A DNA stretch of 64,000 nt from Nocardia panacis (GCF_003598715.1 NZ_QZFU01000015.1:62001-126000); one strand, 5' to 3'. Counted from the stretch's first letter, positions 1 through 11,600 are shown. The notes: generated by a model not told the origin, from the sequence alone. Numbers and translations are program-made.

Positions 1-368
1 CCACCCTGCTGCTGACCACCCATGACATGGGCGATATCGAGCGGCTGTGCGAGCGGGTGCTGGTGGTCGACCACGGACGACTGGTCTACAACGGGACGCT
101 GCCCGGATTGGCGGGCACGGTCGGCGCGCGCCGGGTGCTGGTGGTGGATCTGGCCGAGCCGACACCGGATCTGCACGATCTGCCCGAGGCGCACCTGCTG
201 GCCAGCGAGGCGGGCGGTATGCGGCAGCGGCTCGCTTTCGATGCCGAGATCACCACGGCCGCACAGCTTTTGGCGGCCGTCTCGGAGCGGGCCGAGGTGC
301 GCGACCTGTCGATCGAGGAACCGGGGATCGAGGACGTGGTGCGCCGGATATACGAATCCGCCCGCTGA
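1..368 (+). CDS. ABC transporter ATP-binding protein, C-terminal part
   Basis: This is the 3' end of an ABC-transporter ATPase whose start lies before the window. The open frame begins at base 3 and reads TLLLTTHDMGDIERLCERV, containing the H-loop (TTHD) that senses the ATP gamma-phosphate, followed by the usual 'VLVVDHGRLVYNG' segment. About 100 further residues form an accessory C-terminal region of the kind seen in ATPases of ABC-2 type exporters. The Walker A, Walker B and signature motifs are outside the window, so the substrate cannot be inferred. The family role is certain; the subfamily is an inference. Confidence 0.85.
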   Translation, partial: TLLLTTHDMGDIERLCERVLVVDHGRLVYNGTLPGLAGTVGARRVLVVDLAEPTPDLHDLPEAHLLASEAGGMRQRLAFDAEITTAAQLLAAVSERAEVRDLSIEEPGIEDVVRRIYESAR

Positions 369-394
369 GCGCAGCGGGCGGATGCACCGACGGG

Positions 395-1096
395 CTATTC
401 GGCGCCTGCCGGACTGCTCGCGGGTTCCCGCGCGCCTTGATCGAGGCGGAACGGCGGGTAGGTGTCTGTCATGAGGGAGGCGTAGCCGCGCACCCGATAA
501 CGCCACCGGTTGATACCGATGACCAGATCGAAGACGCCCTGCGGATATCGCGCGGTGAACAGCAGCGCCACCGCGGCGATGACCAGCAGCACCACGATCA
601 GCGGCACCGAGTACTGGCCCAACGTGCTGTCGGAATCGTCGCCGCCGGTGCCCCACATGCCACCGAGCCCGCTGAAGAAGACGGCGACGATGACGTAGTG
701 CGGTATGGCCAGCAGCCACCACTTGACCAGTACCAGACCCCTATGCAGGCGCTCGGGATAGTCGACCGACAGGTCGGCCGGGTAGTCGTCGCTGGCGGCC
801 AGACTGAACGGCGGGTACCTATCGGTGCCCAGTGCCGAGCAGGCGTAGAAGGTGACCCGCCAGGACCAGCGCATGACCCCGACATTGAAGTCGAACAGCG
901 CTCGAGGGTAGGCCCCGGTGATCAGGATGGCGAAGAAGGCGATCACCGTGACCACGGCGTACCCGATGTGCAGAACGATCAGGACGATCCAGTGCGGAAT
1001 AGCGAGGATCCACTTGACCAGCCATAACCACCGCGAAAGAGCGGGGTCGAGGTCGCCGCGGACGCGGACCGGATAACCGGGGTTGTCGGGTTGCAT
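395..1096 (-). CDS. DUF4389 membrane protein
   Basis: A 233-residue integral membrane protein of the DUF4389 type. It is built from two similar halves. Each has hydrophobic segments (LVKWILAIPHW and LVKWWLLAIPHY) followed by a soluble module of the form YP..(L/V)FD...G..RW..RV..YA..(L/M).TD.YPPF. The ATG at 1096 is preferred over the upstream start at 1210 because AAGGAG sits at 1105-1110 on the coding strand and the extra N-terminal residues look non-coding. It is convergent with the ABC gene. No function is established for the family. Confidence 0.85.
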   Translation of the reverse strand: MQPDNPGYPVRVRGDLDPALSRWLWLVKWILAIPHWIVLIVLHIGYAVVTVIAFFAILITGAYPRALFDFNVGVMRWSWRVTFYACSALGTDRYPPFSLAASDDYPADLSVDYPERLHRGLVLVKWWLLAIPHYVIVAVFFSGLGGMWGTGGDDSDSTLGQYSVPLIVVLLVIAAVALLFTARYPQGVFDLVIGINRWRYRVRGYASLMTDTYPPFRLDQGAREPASSPAGAE

Positions 1097-1234
1097 GATC
1101 GACGCTCCTTCAGGTGCTTTCGAGTCGAGCGACAAACCGCTGGGAATGCTCCGATTCTCCCAAACCGGACCGTGACCGATCGGCACGTTCCGATACCGAC
1201 ACGCCAACAAATCGACGCCGATCTTTCGGCGCGT

Positions 1235-1669
1235 CTACTGGGGGGCCGGATCGTGCGCGGAATACAGGCGCACCTCGCCGTCCTCGCCGAGAAAGGCGTT
1301 GATCAGCAGGGTGCCGGTGGCGGCCAACGCCTGCGGGCTCGGGGCCTCGGTGGTGACCGAGACGTGCGGCAGCGCCGCCCAGTTGACGACGAAACGCTCC
1401 GGCGGACCCGCGTCATCGGAGATGCGGGCGATCCGGAACACCGACACCCGGCGCTGGTCCATCAGCGTGCGCACACCCTCCGCGATTCGCTCCGGATCTT
1501 CCAGCGCGAACAGGAAGCCGAAGCGCAACTCGGGCGAGGAGACGTAGGCGGCCACGAATATCGAGGCTAGTCGATGCGGGCCGCATCGGCGGGATCCGAT
1601 TGCTCCGAATACGCTGACCCGAGGCTCAAGAGCACACGAATGTGACCGATCCGTAACGGACCATAACAA
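1235..1669 (-). CDS. Hypothetical protein, start uncertain
   Basis: A frame of at most 144 residues, ending at a TAG at 1235. The part after about residue 38 has normal actinobacterial codon bias and a coherent alpha/beta look (GFLFALEDPERIAEG, RFVVNWAALPHVSVTTEAP). The first 38 residues are Cys/Arg-rich and probably not translated. A GTG at 1555 is a plausible true start, though no strong ribosome-binding site precedes it. I do not recognise the family. It lies just upstream of the DUF4389 gene, on the same strand, and could share its transcript. Confidence 0.5.
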   Translation of the reverse strand: MLWSVTDRSHSCALEPRVSVFGAIGSRRCGPHRLASIFVAAYVSSPELRFGFLFALEDPERIAEGVRTLMDQRRVSVFRIARISDDAGPPERFVVNWAALPHVSVTTEAPSPQALAATGTLLINAFLGEDGEVRLYSAHDPAPQ

Positions 1670-1929
1670 TTCACCGGCAGGTCACATCTTCTTACACCAT
1701 ACTATTGCGCCGAATCGACCCGCGCGCTTTCCTGAAAGAGTCCCGATTTCTCGGGCCGTCTTCCTCATCGCATCGTCGCGGATTTCCCGGAAACTTTGCC
1801 GTGCTGGTGGACCTTGGGGGGAGGCGCCGAGCGCGGGTCTGCGCCGGGGCCGAGGGGTGCACCTGGCGGCGAAATCCCCCTCGGCACTGGCGCATCCACG
1901 AATCGAATCATTGTGCAGGGGAATGCGCC

Positions 1930-2436
1930 ATGCCCATCGAATACGCCGAAGCAAGCATCGGAACCCACGAACTGCCGACGGCGACCGCGCTGTTGCGCGC
2001 GTTCCGGGATCCGCTCACGGCCCGACGCGAGGGGCACCGGGTGCTGTCGGCGGCGCGCGACCTGGTCGAATGCCATCGGCGGCGCAGCAACGCACTCGGG
2101 GCGGTGCACGCACCGGACACGTCGAGCGGACGGGTTGCGGCATGCCGCAGGCAGGTCGACGATATCGACGGCGACCGCGCGGAACTCGTTGGCAGCATCG
2201 ACAATTGGGTGGCGGGCAATGTCGCCCACCGCGCGGGGGCCTCGCTGCACACCGAGACGCTCGGCGCCGTCATCGACCGTATGGCCGCGAAATGGGTTGC
2301 GGCGCAGGAAGCATTGCATCTGGAGACGCAGGGCGCGGTCCATCAACAGTGGTGCCGCCTCGCCGAACTCGCCGACGGCTACCAGGATCTGATCACCGAT
2401 GTCACCGAGCGGCGACGACGACTGCCGGTGTGGTGA
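1930..2436 (+). CDS. DUF4254 domain protein
   Basis: A 168-residue soluble, mostly helical protein with the DUF4254 signature: ARDLVECHRRR early, an ID..RAELV..ID.WV stretch, then HTETLGAVIDRMA..WV and a C-terminal LAELADGYQDLI. The ATG at 1930 is chosen because the family starts with a short lead and the upstream in-frame extension (to 1705) is Cys/Arg-rich noise. A purine-rich GGGGAAT lies 5-10 bases upstream. Its biochemical role is not known. It converges exactly, without a gap, on the small gene at 2437-2667. Confidence 0.8.
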   Translation: MPIEYAEASIGTHELPTATALLRAFRDPLTARREGHRVLSAARDLVECHRRRSNALGAVHAPDTSSGRVAACRRQVDDIDGDRAELVGSIDNWVAGNVAHRAGASLHTETLGAVIDRMAAKWVAAQEALHLETQGAVHQQWCRLAELADGYQDLITDVTERRRRLPVW

Positions 2437-2667
2437 TCAGTCGGGCCCGACGACCTCGCCCGGATGCGGCGCGTTCGCCGCATCCCGGCGCGCGGCGGCC
2501 GCGGCCTCGTTCATCTCGATCGCGTCGGTGATCCACTCGCCGATCTCCCTGGTGACCTCGGCGACGGTGCCGGTGATGATCGCGGCGATATTCCCCACGC
2601 GCTTGGCGCCCGACGACGTCAATTCCTGAATCAAATCCTTGCGGCTCTCGAATTCACCGATCACCAT
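2437..2667 (-). CDS. Small hypothetical protein beside desaturase
   Basis: A 76-residue helical protein starting ATG at 2667 directly after the desaturase stop codon, so the two are almost certainly co-transcribed and translationally coupled. It contains amphipathic stretches (SRKDLIQELTSSGAKRVGNIAAIITGTVAEVTREIG) and no Cys or His clusters. The adjacency suggests an accessory role to the desaturase pair, but this is inference from position only. Confidence 0.7.
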   Translation of the reverse strand: MVIGEFESRKDLIQELTSSGAKRVGNIAAIITGTVAEVTREIGEWITDAIEMNEAAAAARRDAANAPHPGEVVGPD

Positions 2668-3816
2668 TCACCCGCCCACTTCGGTTGTCTTTCGCTGACG
2701 CATCACGATAACACCGGGCGCGGAATCGCCGCGCACCCAGCGCGGTGGGAGCGCCAGCCGGAAGATCTTCCCCCACACCGAACCGATTTGTTTGCGCAAT
2801 GGCCCGGTGTTGTAGGGCAGGCCGTATTTCTCGCACAGACCGCGCACCAAGGGCGCGAGCTCCGGATAGCGATTCGCAGGCAGATCGGGAAACAGATGGT
2901 GTTCGATCTGATGGGAGAGGTTGCCGGACATGATGTGGAACAGCTTGCTGCCGCTGATATTGGCCGATCCCAGCATCTGACGCACGTACCACTCGCCTCG
3001 GGTCTCCTCGGCGGTCTCGGCTTCGGTGAACGTCTGCACGCCTGCCGGGAAGTGCCCGCAGAAGATGATGGAGTAGGCCCAGATATTGCGCACCAGATTC
3101 GCCGCGGCATTGCCCGCCAGCGTGCTGACGAACAGCGGTCCGCTCAGCAACGGGAATACGAGGTAATCCTTGAGCACCTGACGACCCGCCTTGCGCCACT
3201 GCCCCTTCAGCAGTCCCTTCACCTCCGACCAATCACGCTTGCCCTGGAGGATGTTGTCCACCTCCAGGTCGTGCAGCATCACACCCCACTCGAACAGCAG
3301 CATCAGCGCGACGGCGTAGATCGGATTGCCAAGGTAGTACGGATGCCACTTCTGGTTCTCGTCGATACGCAGGATGCCGTACCCGATATCCCGGTCGCGG
3401 CCGTGGATATTGGTGTAGGTGTGGTGCATGTAGTTGTGCGAGTGCCGCCACTGATCCGAGGGGCAGACGTTGTCCCACTCGAAGACACGGGAATTCAGGC
3501 CGCGCTCACGCATCCAGTCGTACTGGCCGTGCATGACGTTGTGCCCGATCTCCATATTGTCCAGGATCTTCGACACGCTGAGGGCCGCCACCCCCGCCAA
3601 CCAGAACGGTGGGAACAAGCCCAGGTAGAGCAGGCCGCGGCCGGCGATCTCGAAGCCGCGCTGCGCCTTGATGATCGAGTAGATGTACTCGCGGTCGCGC
3701 GCGCCGAGGTCGGCGAGCACGCGCTCGCGCAGGTCGTCGAGTGCACGGCCCAATTCTTCGACGTCCTCGGCGCTCAGGACCAGTGGGCCGTCTTTCGTTT
3801 CGGTCAGGATTGTCAT
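2668..3816 (-). CDS. Membrane acyl-CoA/fatty acid desaturase
   Basis: A 382-residue membrane di-iron desaturase. The three histidine boxes are present: HNVMH at about residues 92-96, HSHNYMHH at 125-132 and HQIEHH at 302-307. Together these bind the two irons. Hydrophobic segments flank them, around residues 62-85 and between boxes two and three. The reductase gene 15 bases upstream on the same strand would supply electrons. The arrangement matches the mycobacterial stearoyl-CoA delta-9 desaturase DesA3 with its partner oxidoreductase Rv3230c, so oleate-type unsaturated fatty acid synthesis is the likely role. Position specificity cannot be read from sequence. Confidence 0.9.
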   Translation of the reverse strand: MTILTETKDGPLVLSAEDVEELGRALDDLRERVLADLGARDREYIYSIIKAQRGFEIAGRGLLYLGLFPPFWLAGVAALSVSKILDNMEIGHNVMHGQYDWMRERGLNSRVFEWDNVCPSDQWRHSHNYMHHTYTNIHGRDRDIGYGILRIDENQKWHPYYLGNPIYAVALMLLFEWGVMLHDLEVDNILQGKRDWSEVKGLLKGQWRKAGRQVLKDYLVFPLLSGPLFVSTLAGNAAANLVRNIWAYSIIFCGHFPAGVQTFTEAETAEETRGEWYVRQMLGSANISGSKLFHIMSGNLSHQIEHHLFPDLPANRYPELAPLVRGLCEKYGLPYNTGPLRKQIGSVWGKIFRLALPPRWVRGDSAPGVIVMRQRKTTEVGG

Positions 3817-3831
3817 GGCCGGTCCCCTTCG

Positions 3832-4887
3832 TCAAATTTCGATGGTCACATCGCCGACCGGCGCGCTGACGCACAGCTGGATCGGCTGGTCCGGATCGGC
3901 GTCGCGGATGCCGGTGCGCACGTCGCGGGTGCAGCCGGTGCGGCGAATCGCGGTGCAGGAGAAGCAGATTCCCATGCGGCAGCCGAATTCCGGTGTCAGA
4001 CCCGATGATTCGGCCTGTTCGAGTAGGCTCGCGCCGGAATTGGGTGCGTTGATCCCGGAGGCGGAGAAGTGCACCGTGCCGGTGACCTCGACATCGGCGG
4101 CGGGCGCGGCCGACACGGTGAACTCCTCGGTGTGCAGCCGGTGTGCCAACTGCTCCGCCTCATAGACCTGGCGCACGGCGGCCATCAGCGCGGGCGGACC
4201 GCAGACGAAGGCATGTCCGTCGGCGAACCAGGGTGCGACCCGCTCCAACTCGTCGTAGTCGAAATGCTTTGTGCCCTTGGCGGTATAGCGGAACTCGATG
4301 CGGATATTTGTGTGCGCCTTGGCTATTGCCTCTATCTCATCCCGATGCGGCACGGATTCAGGTGATTTCGCGTAGTGCAGGAAGGTCACCTCGCCCCGAT
4401 AGTCCTCGGCGGCGAGGGTTTTCAGGATCGACAGCACGGGGGTGATTCCGCTGCCGCCGCTGATGAGCAGGACCCGGTCCGGGCGGGGATCGGCCAGCCG
4501 GAAGACCCCGGCGGCCGGGGCCAGGTCCACCACCATGCCGGGCGCGGCATGGTCGTGGAGATAGCGCGAGACCAAGCCGCCGGGATGGGCCTTGACGGTG
4601 AGCCGCAGCCGGCGCTCGCCGCCCTCCGGATCGACCGGCGAATAGCAGCGGGTGTGGCGCACGCCGTCGATGACCACGCCGATCCGCACGAACTGACCGG
4701 CCGCGTGTCCGCGCCACTGCCGGGTCGGGCGCAGGGTGATGGTCACCGAATCCGCGGCGGCGCGGCGCACCTCGACGATCTCGGCCCGCAGGTCGCGGGC
4801 GGTGAGGGTGGGGCGGATCAATTCGAGGTAGCGATCCAGTGGATGCGGCGTGGTCAGGGTTTGCAGCAGACCGACGAGGTCAACCAT
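3832..4887 (-). CDS. Flavin and 2Fe-2S reductase partner of desaturase
   Basis: A 351-residue NAD(P)H-dependent electron-transfer protein. The N-terminal FAD domain shows RCYS at about residues 80-83, the pyridine nucleotide domain shows LLISGGSGITPVLSIL, and the C-terminal plant-type ferredoxin domain has CRMGICFSC plus a downstream Cys for the 2Fe-2S cluster. Family knowledge says such proteins pass electrons from NADPH to membrane desaturases. It is first in the operon reductase, desaturase, small protein, and is divergent from the TetR gene at 5027. Confidence 0.9.
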   Translation of the reverse strand: MVDLVGLLQTLTTPHPLDRYLELIRPTLTARDLRAEIVEVRRAAADSVTITLRPTRQWRGHAAGQFVRIGVVIDGVRHTRCYSPVDPEGGERRLRLTVKAHPGGLVSRYLHDHAAPGMVVDLAPAAGVFRLADPRPDRVLLISGGSGITPVLSILKTLAAEDYRGEVTFLHYAKSPESVPHRDEIEAIAKAHTNIRIEFRYTAKGTKHFDYDELERVAPWFADGHAFVCGPPALMAAVRQVYEAEQLAHRLHTEEFTVSAAPAADVEVTGTVHFSASGINAPNSGASLLEQAESSGLTPEFGCRMGICFSCTAIRRTGCTRDVRTGIRDADPDQPIQLCVSAPVGDVTIEI

Positions 4888-4914
4888 GCTCGGTCACTCC
4901 CTAGTCCCGATTTC

Positions 4915-4932
4915 AGTGCACGTCTGTACACT
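4915..4932. promoter_or_regulatory. Palindromic operator candidate
   Basis: The sequence AGTGCAC-GTCT-GTACACT is an inverted repeat with 6 of 7 matching positions per arm. It lies between the divergent desaturase operon and the TetR gene, 28 bases upstream of the reductase start. It is a good candidate for the site bound by the neighbouring TetR regulator. The assignment is inference from position and symmetry. Confidence 0.5.
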
Positions 4933-5026
4933 CAACAAGTGTGACCGATCGACATATACCGCTGTCAACCGGGAATCCCTGTGACCCGAACAACAATCGA
5001 CGCGGTGACACATAGTGGACGGATGT

Positions 5027-5647
5027 ATGCTCACCCCGATGGCTGAACCCGAGACCCGGACCGAACGCAAAGAGCGCACCCGACGTGCGCTGCTGGAGGG
5101 CACCCTCACGCTGGCCGCCGAGCGCGGCTTCGCCGGATTGAGCCTGCGCGAGATCGCCCGCAGCGCGGGTATCGTCCCCACCGCCTTCTACCGGCACTTC
5201 GCCTCGCTCGACGATCTCGGGGCGGCCCTGGTGGACGAGGGAGTCACCGCGCTGCGGCTGGCGCTGCGGCAGGTGCGCCGCGAACCGGACGCGCGGCTGT
5301 CGCAGAGTGTGCGCTTCGTCTTCGAACGGGTCGAGGCCCAACGCGCACTATTCGGCTTCCTGACCCGCGAAAGACACGGTGGCGCGGCCGGATTGCGTCG
5401 GGCCATCGCCGTGCAACTACGACTCATCGGCCGCGAACTGGTGACCGACCTTTCCCGAATGCCCGCGCTGGACGCCTGGGAGCCCGCCGAATTGGAGATC
5501 GCGGCCGACCTCATCGTGACCACCGTCGCCGACGGTATCGCGGGCTACGTCGCCGCCGAGGAGCGCGAACGGACGGCACTGGTCGAACGGACCGCCGCCC
5601 AGGTCCGGCTCATCGCGCTCGGGATGGGCGCCTGGACGCCGCGCTAG
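5027..5647 (+). CDS. TetR family regulator
   Basis: A TetR-type repressor of about 206 residues. The N-terminal HTH is clear: a long arginine-rich helix (ERKERTRRALLEGTLTLAAE), then GFAGLSLREIARSAGI and AFYRHFASLDDLGAALV. The C-terminal ligand domain is helical and generic. Three starts are possible (GTG 5015, ATG 5027, ATG 5039). It is divergent from the desaturase operon, so control of unsaturated fatty acid synthesis, with an acyl-CoA ligand, is the natural guess by analogy with desaturase-linked TetR proteins. Its stop overlaps the convergent lipoprotein gene by 4 bases. Confidence 0.85.
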   Translation: MLTPMAEPETRTERKERTRRALLEGTLTLAAERGFAGLSLREIARSAGIVPTAFYRHFASLDDLGAALVDEGVTALRLALRQVRREPDARLSQSVRFVFERVEAQRALFGFLTRERHGGAAGLRRAIAVQLRLIGRELVTDLSRMPALDAWEPAELEIAADLIVTTVADGIAGYVAAEERERTALVERTAAQVRLIALGMGAWTPR

Positions 5648-6372
5648 CCCGCGGCGCGCACCTTGTCCAGTTGGCGCTTCATGGTTTTCAGAAACTCGCC
5701 CAGCGTCGCGAGCGTCTCGCCTTCGCCCAGTTCGCCCAGAACGCCGAACACGGCGATGGAGCCGACCCGGCAGCCGACCCGCGCCGATTTCTCCGACTGC
5801 GGCGCCGCGGTGTCACTCACGGCGCGCTGCAAGAGCGTTGTGACACCGAAACATTCGTCGCCGCCGAGCCGTCCGGTATCCAGGCGCACCGTGGTCATCT
5901 CCCGGTACGCGCCGTCGCGCCAGGTCGCGCGAACACGGTCGCACTGGGCCTGATCGCGTTCCAGCGCGACGAAATTGAAACCCGCCTCCGAATCGGCCGA
6001 CCAGCCGAAGGCGAATCCCGCACCCGCCCGCCGGTTCTCGGCCGAGATCCGGGTGAAGCGGCCGTGGAAGACCGAATCCGCCAGTACCGGCGACATCGGA
6101 CACCGCGTCGGCTCCACCACGAATCCGGCGGGCAGTTCCGGTCGCGCGGTGGCGGCGGGATTGGGCGCCAGCGGCGAATCCGCCGAAAGTTGAAAACCGT
6201 CCGGCAGATCCGCGGGCACCAGATTGCGCCGCGCCGCAGGCGAATCCGGCGTCGCGCGCGACACCAACTCACTGGCGCCCGCCGCGCCTTTCGGCGGCGG
6301 CGCGGTGCCGCAGCCGCTCAGCAGAACCGATACCGCGGCCACGACCAGCGCCGCGCGCATCCACATTCTCAT
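5644..6372 (-). CDS. Secreted lipoprotein
   Basis: A 242-residue lipoprotein: short basic N-terminus, hydrophobic helix, then lipobox LLSGC with the lipidated Cys at residue 21. The mature part is a soluble domain with two conserved-looking Cys pairs (RCPMS, QCDRV, DECFG, VGCRV) and no catalytic motif that I recognise. It resembles the small sensor-like lipoproteins common in mycobacteria and nocardiae. The function is unknown, and it does not obviously belong to either neighbouring operon. Confidence 0.75.
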   Translation of the reverse strand: MRMWMRAALVVAAVSVLLSGCGTAPPPKGAAGASELVSRATPDSPAARRNLVPADLPDGFQLSADSPLAPNPAATARPELPAGFVVEPTRCPMSPVLADSVFHGRFTRISAENRRAGAGFAFGWSADSEAGFNFVALERDQAQCDRVRATWRDGAYREMTTVRLDTGRLGGDECFGVTTLLQRAVSDTAAPQSEKSARVGCRVGSIAVFGVLGELGEGETLATLGEFLKTMKRQLDKVRAAG

Positions 6373-6434
6373 TCAGCCCCCTCAGACCAAGGGCAGCTTA
6401 GTCAACAAACTCCTACGGGTCCGCCGAACCGCAC

Positions 6435-9013
<2,579 letters not shown>

Positions 9014-9096
9014 GCCGGACAGGTTAGCCGTGTCCCTCGGTACTATGCAACTGAGTGCATATTGCCCTTGCCATTTGAAAGCCTAGACTTACGTAC

Positions 9097-9432
9097 GTGG
9101 CCACTTTCAAAGATGTTGACCTGGCACTATTGGGAGATCCGATGCGGCAGGCCCTCTTCGAACGACTCGCCCGCAGACCATCTTCGGTCGGCGAGTTGGC
9201 CCGCTCACTGCCCATCACACCGCAGGCGGTCTCCCAACATCTGCGGGTGCTGCGCGAGGGCGGACTGGTGGTGGCCACACCGGAGGGCACACGGCGCATC
9301 TACCGGATCAATCCGGAGGGCCTGGCCGCGATCCAAGCGTATTTCCAGCGGCTCTGGGACGAAGCGCTGACCGCTTTTCAGAAGGCCGCCGATACCGCGG
9401 CGACCGACCCGGAACAGGAGAAACCGCGATGA
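9097..9432 (+). CDS. ArsR family regulator
   Basis: A 111-residue winged-helix protein of the ArsR superfamily: LLGDPMRQALFERLARRPSSVGELA, then the recognition helix AVSQHLRVLREGGLV and a wing ending RRIYRINPEG. It has no metal-binding Cys cluster, so it belongs to the non-metal group usually paired with SRPBCC/AHSA1 proteins. That partner follows with a 4-base overlap (ATGA), making translational coupling likely. Confidence 0.9.
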   Translation: MATFKDVDLALLGDPMRQALFERLARRPSSVGELARSLPITPQAVSQHLRVLREGGLVVATPEGTRRIYRINPEGLAAIQAYFQRLWDEALTAFQKAADTAATDPEQEKPR

Positions 9433-9902
9433 GCACAACCACAGTGCCCGCACTACAGGGCAAAGCGACCGTCGCACTACCGCTCGAACGCGCCTTCGCG
9501 CTGTTCACCACCTCGTTCAACAGTTGGTGGCCCACCACCCACCACATCGGACAGGCCGATCTGGCCGAGGCCATTATGGAGCCGCACGTCGGCGGCCGCT
9601 GGTACGAACGCGGCGTCGACGGCTCCGAATGCGACTGGGGTCGGGTCCTGATCTGGGAGCCGCCGCACCGCCTCGTGGTGACCTGGCAGATCAATGGTCG
9701 CTGGCAATACGATCCGGATCCCGCGCACGCCAGCGAGGTCGAGGTCCGGTTCACCGCCGATGGACCGGAAAGCACCGCCGTGGCGCTCGAGCACCGCCAT
9801 CTCGACCGACTGGTCGAGGGGAAGGCGATGCACGACGCCATTTCGATCGAAGGCGGCGGGTGGAGCGCCATCCTCGATCTGTACGCGAAAGCCGCGGCCT
9901 AG
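9429..9902 (+). CDS. SRPBCC (AHSA1-like) domain protein
   Basis: A 157-residue START/SRPBCC-fold protein of the AHSA1-like group. The typical order is visible: TVALPLERAFALFTTSFNSWWP, EPHVGGRWYERGVDGSE, a central WEPPHRLVVTWQ, and a C-terminal helix GGGWSAILDLYAKAA. Such proteins bind small hydrophobic ligands in a helix-grip cavity. Fusion or pairing with ArsR regulators is common, but the ligand here is unknown. Confidence 0.88.
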   Translation: MSTTTVPALQGKATVALPLERAFALFTTSFNSWWPTTHHIGQADLAEAIMEPHVGGRWYERGVDGSECDWGRVLIWEPPHRLVVTWQINGRWQYDPDPAHASEVEVRFTADGPESTAVALEHRHLDRLVEGKAMHDAISIEGGGWSAILDLYAKAAA

Positions 9903-10045
9903 TCTTCCTCGACCGTGATCCTGATGCCTTCGGTATCGACCGAACCGGAAGTCCCGACCTGGCGATCGAAGGCACGGGCCGAGGGGACGTACTGCGCCTG
10001 CTGCAGGATCGGGGCCGCCCACGACCTCGCGGCCCCGACTACCAT
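9899..10045 (-). CDS. Possible small protein, 48 residues
   Basis: A short frame on the minus strand with an acidic, natural-looking C-terminus (DRQVGTSGSVDTEGIRITVEED) that converges on the SRPBCC gene with a 4-base overlap. Codon third positions are GC-rich as in neighbours. An ATG at 10045 is one possible start. It could equally be the 3' remnant of a longer lost gene. I do not recognise it. Confidence 0.35.
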   Translation of the reverse strand: MVVGAARSWAAPILQQAQYVPSARAFDRQVGTSGSVDTEGIRITVEED

Positions 10046-10125
10046 CCATTGTCGTATTCGATTGCGCGCCAACAGAAGCGATGTTCCGGAGAGCGGTCCC
10101 GAAGCGGTGCATCTATGCTGCGCGC

Positions 10126-11457
10126 ATGACCGAGGCGAATGCGGCCGGGCGGGGCCAGGTGTTGGCATGGGGGCTGTGGGACTGGGGTGTTTCCGCTTTC
10201 AACGCGGTCATTCTGACCTTCGTGTTCTCGGTCTACCTCACCGACAAAGTCGGCGCGGCGCTACCCGGAGACATCTCGGCCAGCGCTTGGTTGGGGTGGG
10301 CGCTCGGGGCGGCCGGACTCGTCGTCGCGGTGACCGCGCCGGTCAGCGGGCAGCGGTTCGACGCGACCGCGAAACGTAAACGCTCCCTGGCGGTTTTGAC
10401 AGCACTGACCATCTCGACCATGGCCGCCATGTTTTTCGTGCGTGCCGACTACCACTACCTGTGGTTCGGACTGTTGCTGCTGGCGCTGGGGGCAACCTTT
10501 CACGAACTGTCCACCGTGCCCTACAACGCCATGCTGCGGCAGGTGTCCACACCCGAGAAGGTCGGGCGAGTCTCCGGATTCGGGTGGTCCATGGGCTATT
10601 TCGGCGGGATATTCCTGCTGTTGATCTGCTACTTCGGCTTCATCTCCGGCAAAGGGGACTATCGCGGGCTCCTGGGGGCGCCCGTCGATGACGGATTGAA
10701 TATTCGGCTCGTCGCCGTCCTCGCCGCCGTCTGGTTCGCGGCGTTCGCCTTGCCGATCTTCTTCTTCGTCCCCGAAATCCCGCGCACCGCAGCCGATCCC
10801 GGCGCGGACACGGCGGGATACCTCGGCTCCTACCGGGTGCTGTGGCGCGATGTGCGCGACCTGTGGCGCACCGATCGGCACACCGTGGCATTCCTGGTGT
10901 CCAGCGCGATCTTTCGCGACGGACTCGTCGGCGTCTTCACCTTCGGCGCGATCCTCGCCGTGCGCGTCTACGGAATCGCCGACTCCGATGTGCTCCTCTT
11001 CGGCGTCGCCGCGAATATCGTCGCGGCGCTCGGCGCGGTGACCGCAGGCTATTTCGACGACCGCGTCGGCCCCAAACCCGTGATCGTCGGCTCCCTCGTC
11101 GCCATGCTCGTCTGCGGCGTCACCCTGCTTTTCGTCTCCGGCCCCGGCATGTTCTGGATCTTCGGCCTGCTGCTGTGCATCTTCGTCGGCCCCGCCCAAG
11201 CCTCCGCCCGCTCCTACCTCACCCGCCTGACCCCACCCGGCCGCGAAGGTCAACTCTTCGGCCTCTACACCACCACCGGCCGCGCCGTATCCTTCCTCGC
11301 CCCAACCCTTTTCGGCTTCTTCGCCTGGGCCTTCAAAACCGACCGGGCCGGCATCCTCGGCATCCTCCTGGTCCTGCTCACCGGCCTGATAACCCTGCTC
11401 CCCCTCCGCCCGCCCAACCAACAGGAAACAGCTCCCGCGGCCGACGACGAAGCGTAA
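10126..11457 (+). CDS. MFS transporter, UMF1-like
   Basis: A 443-residue major facilitator with about 12 hydrophobic segments. The opening (VLAWGLWDWGVSAFNAVI) and the loop after it resemble the UMF1 group of MFS permeases. Conserved MFS-style loops are visible (SGQRFDATAKRKRSL, DRVGPKPVIVGS, RLTPPGREGQLFGLY). The ATG at 10126 is chosen over 10081 because the family begins a few residues before the first helix. The substrate is unknown. It stands alone between a small minus-strand frame and a toxin-antitoxin-like pair. Confidence 0.88.
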   Translation: MTEANAAGRGQVLAWGLWDWGVSAFNAVILTFVFSVYLTDKVGAALPGDISASAWLGWALGAAGLVVAVTAPVSGQRFDATAKRKRSLAVLTALTISTMAAMFFVRADYHYLWFGLLLLALGATFHELSTVPYNAMLRQVSTPEKVGRVSGFGWSMGYFGGIFLLLICYFGFISGKGDYRGLLGAPVDDGLNIRLVAVLAAVWFAAFALPIFFFVPEIPRTAADPGADTAGYLGSYRVLWRDVRDLWRTDRHTVAFLVSSAIFRDGLVGVFTFGAILAVRVYGIADSDVLLFGVAANIVAALGAVTAGYFDDRVGPKPVIVGSLVAMLVCGVTLLFVSGPGMFWIFGLLLCIFVGPAQASARSYLTRLTPPGREGQLFGLYTTTGRAVSFLAPTLFGFFAWAFKTDRAGILGILLVLLTGLITLLPLRPPNQQETAPAADDEA

Positions 11458-11600
11458 GCTCGTCGCCGGCCGCGGCAGTTCTGTCGCTGGGGGATTCTAC
11501 GAACAGAGATGGGGGCGGGCTGAATGATGAATGGAACCGGCGGTGCTGTACTGCGAACCCGTGACATGCGACGATGGTTCGGATACCGGCTGTTAGCGCC

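Noticed and set aside
2464..4008. A 514-residue plus-strand frame opposite the desaturase and reductase genes
   Set aside because: It is the antisense shadow of two clear enzyme genes, full of His/Gln/Arg with no motif; high GC content keeps such frames open.
10261..11421. A 386-residue minus-strand frame opposite the MFS gene
   Set aside because: Its composition is extremely Gly/Glu/Ala/Asp-rich, the reverse complement of hydrophobic transmembrane codons. The MFS frame is clearly real.
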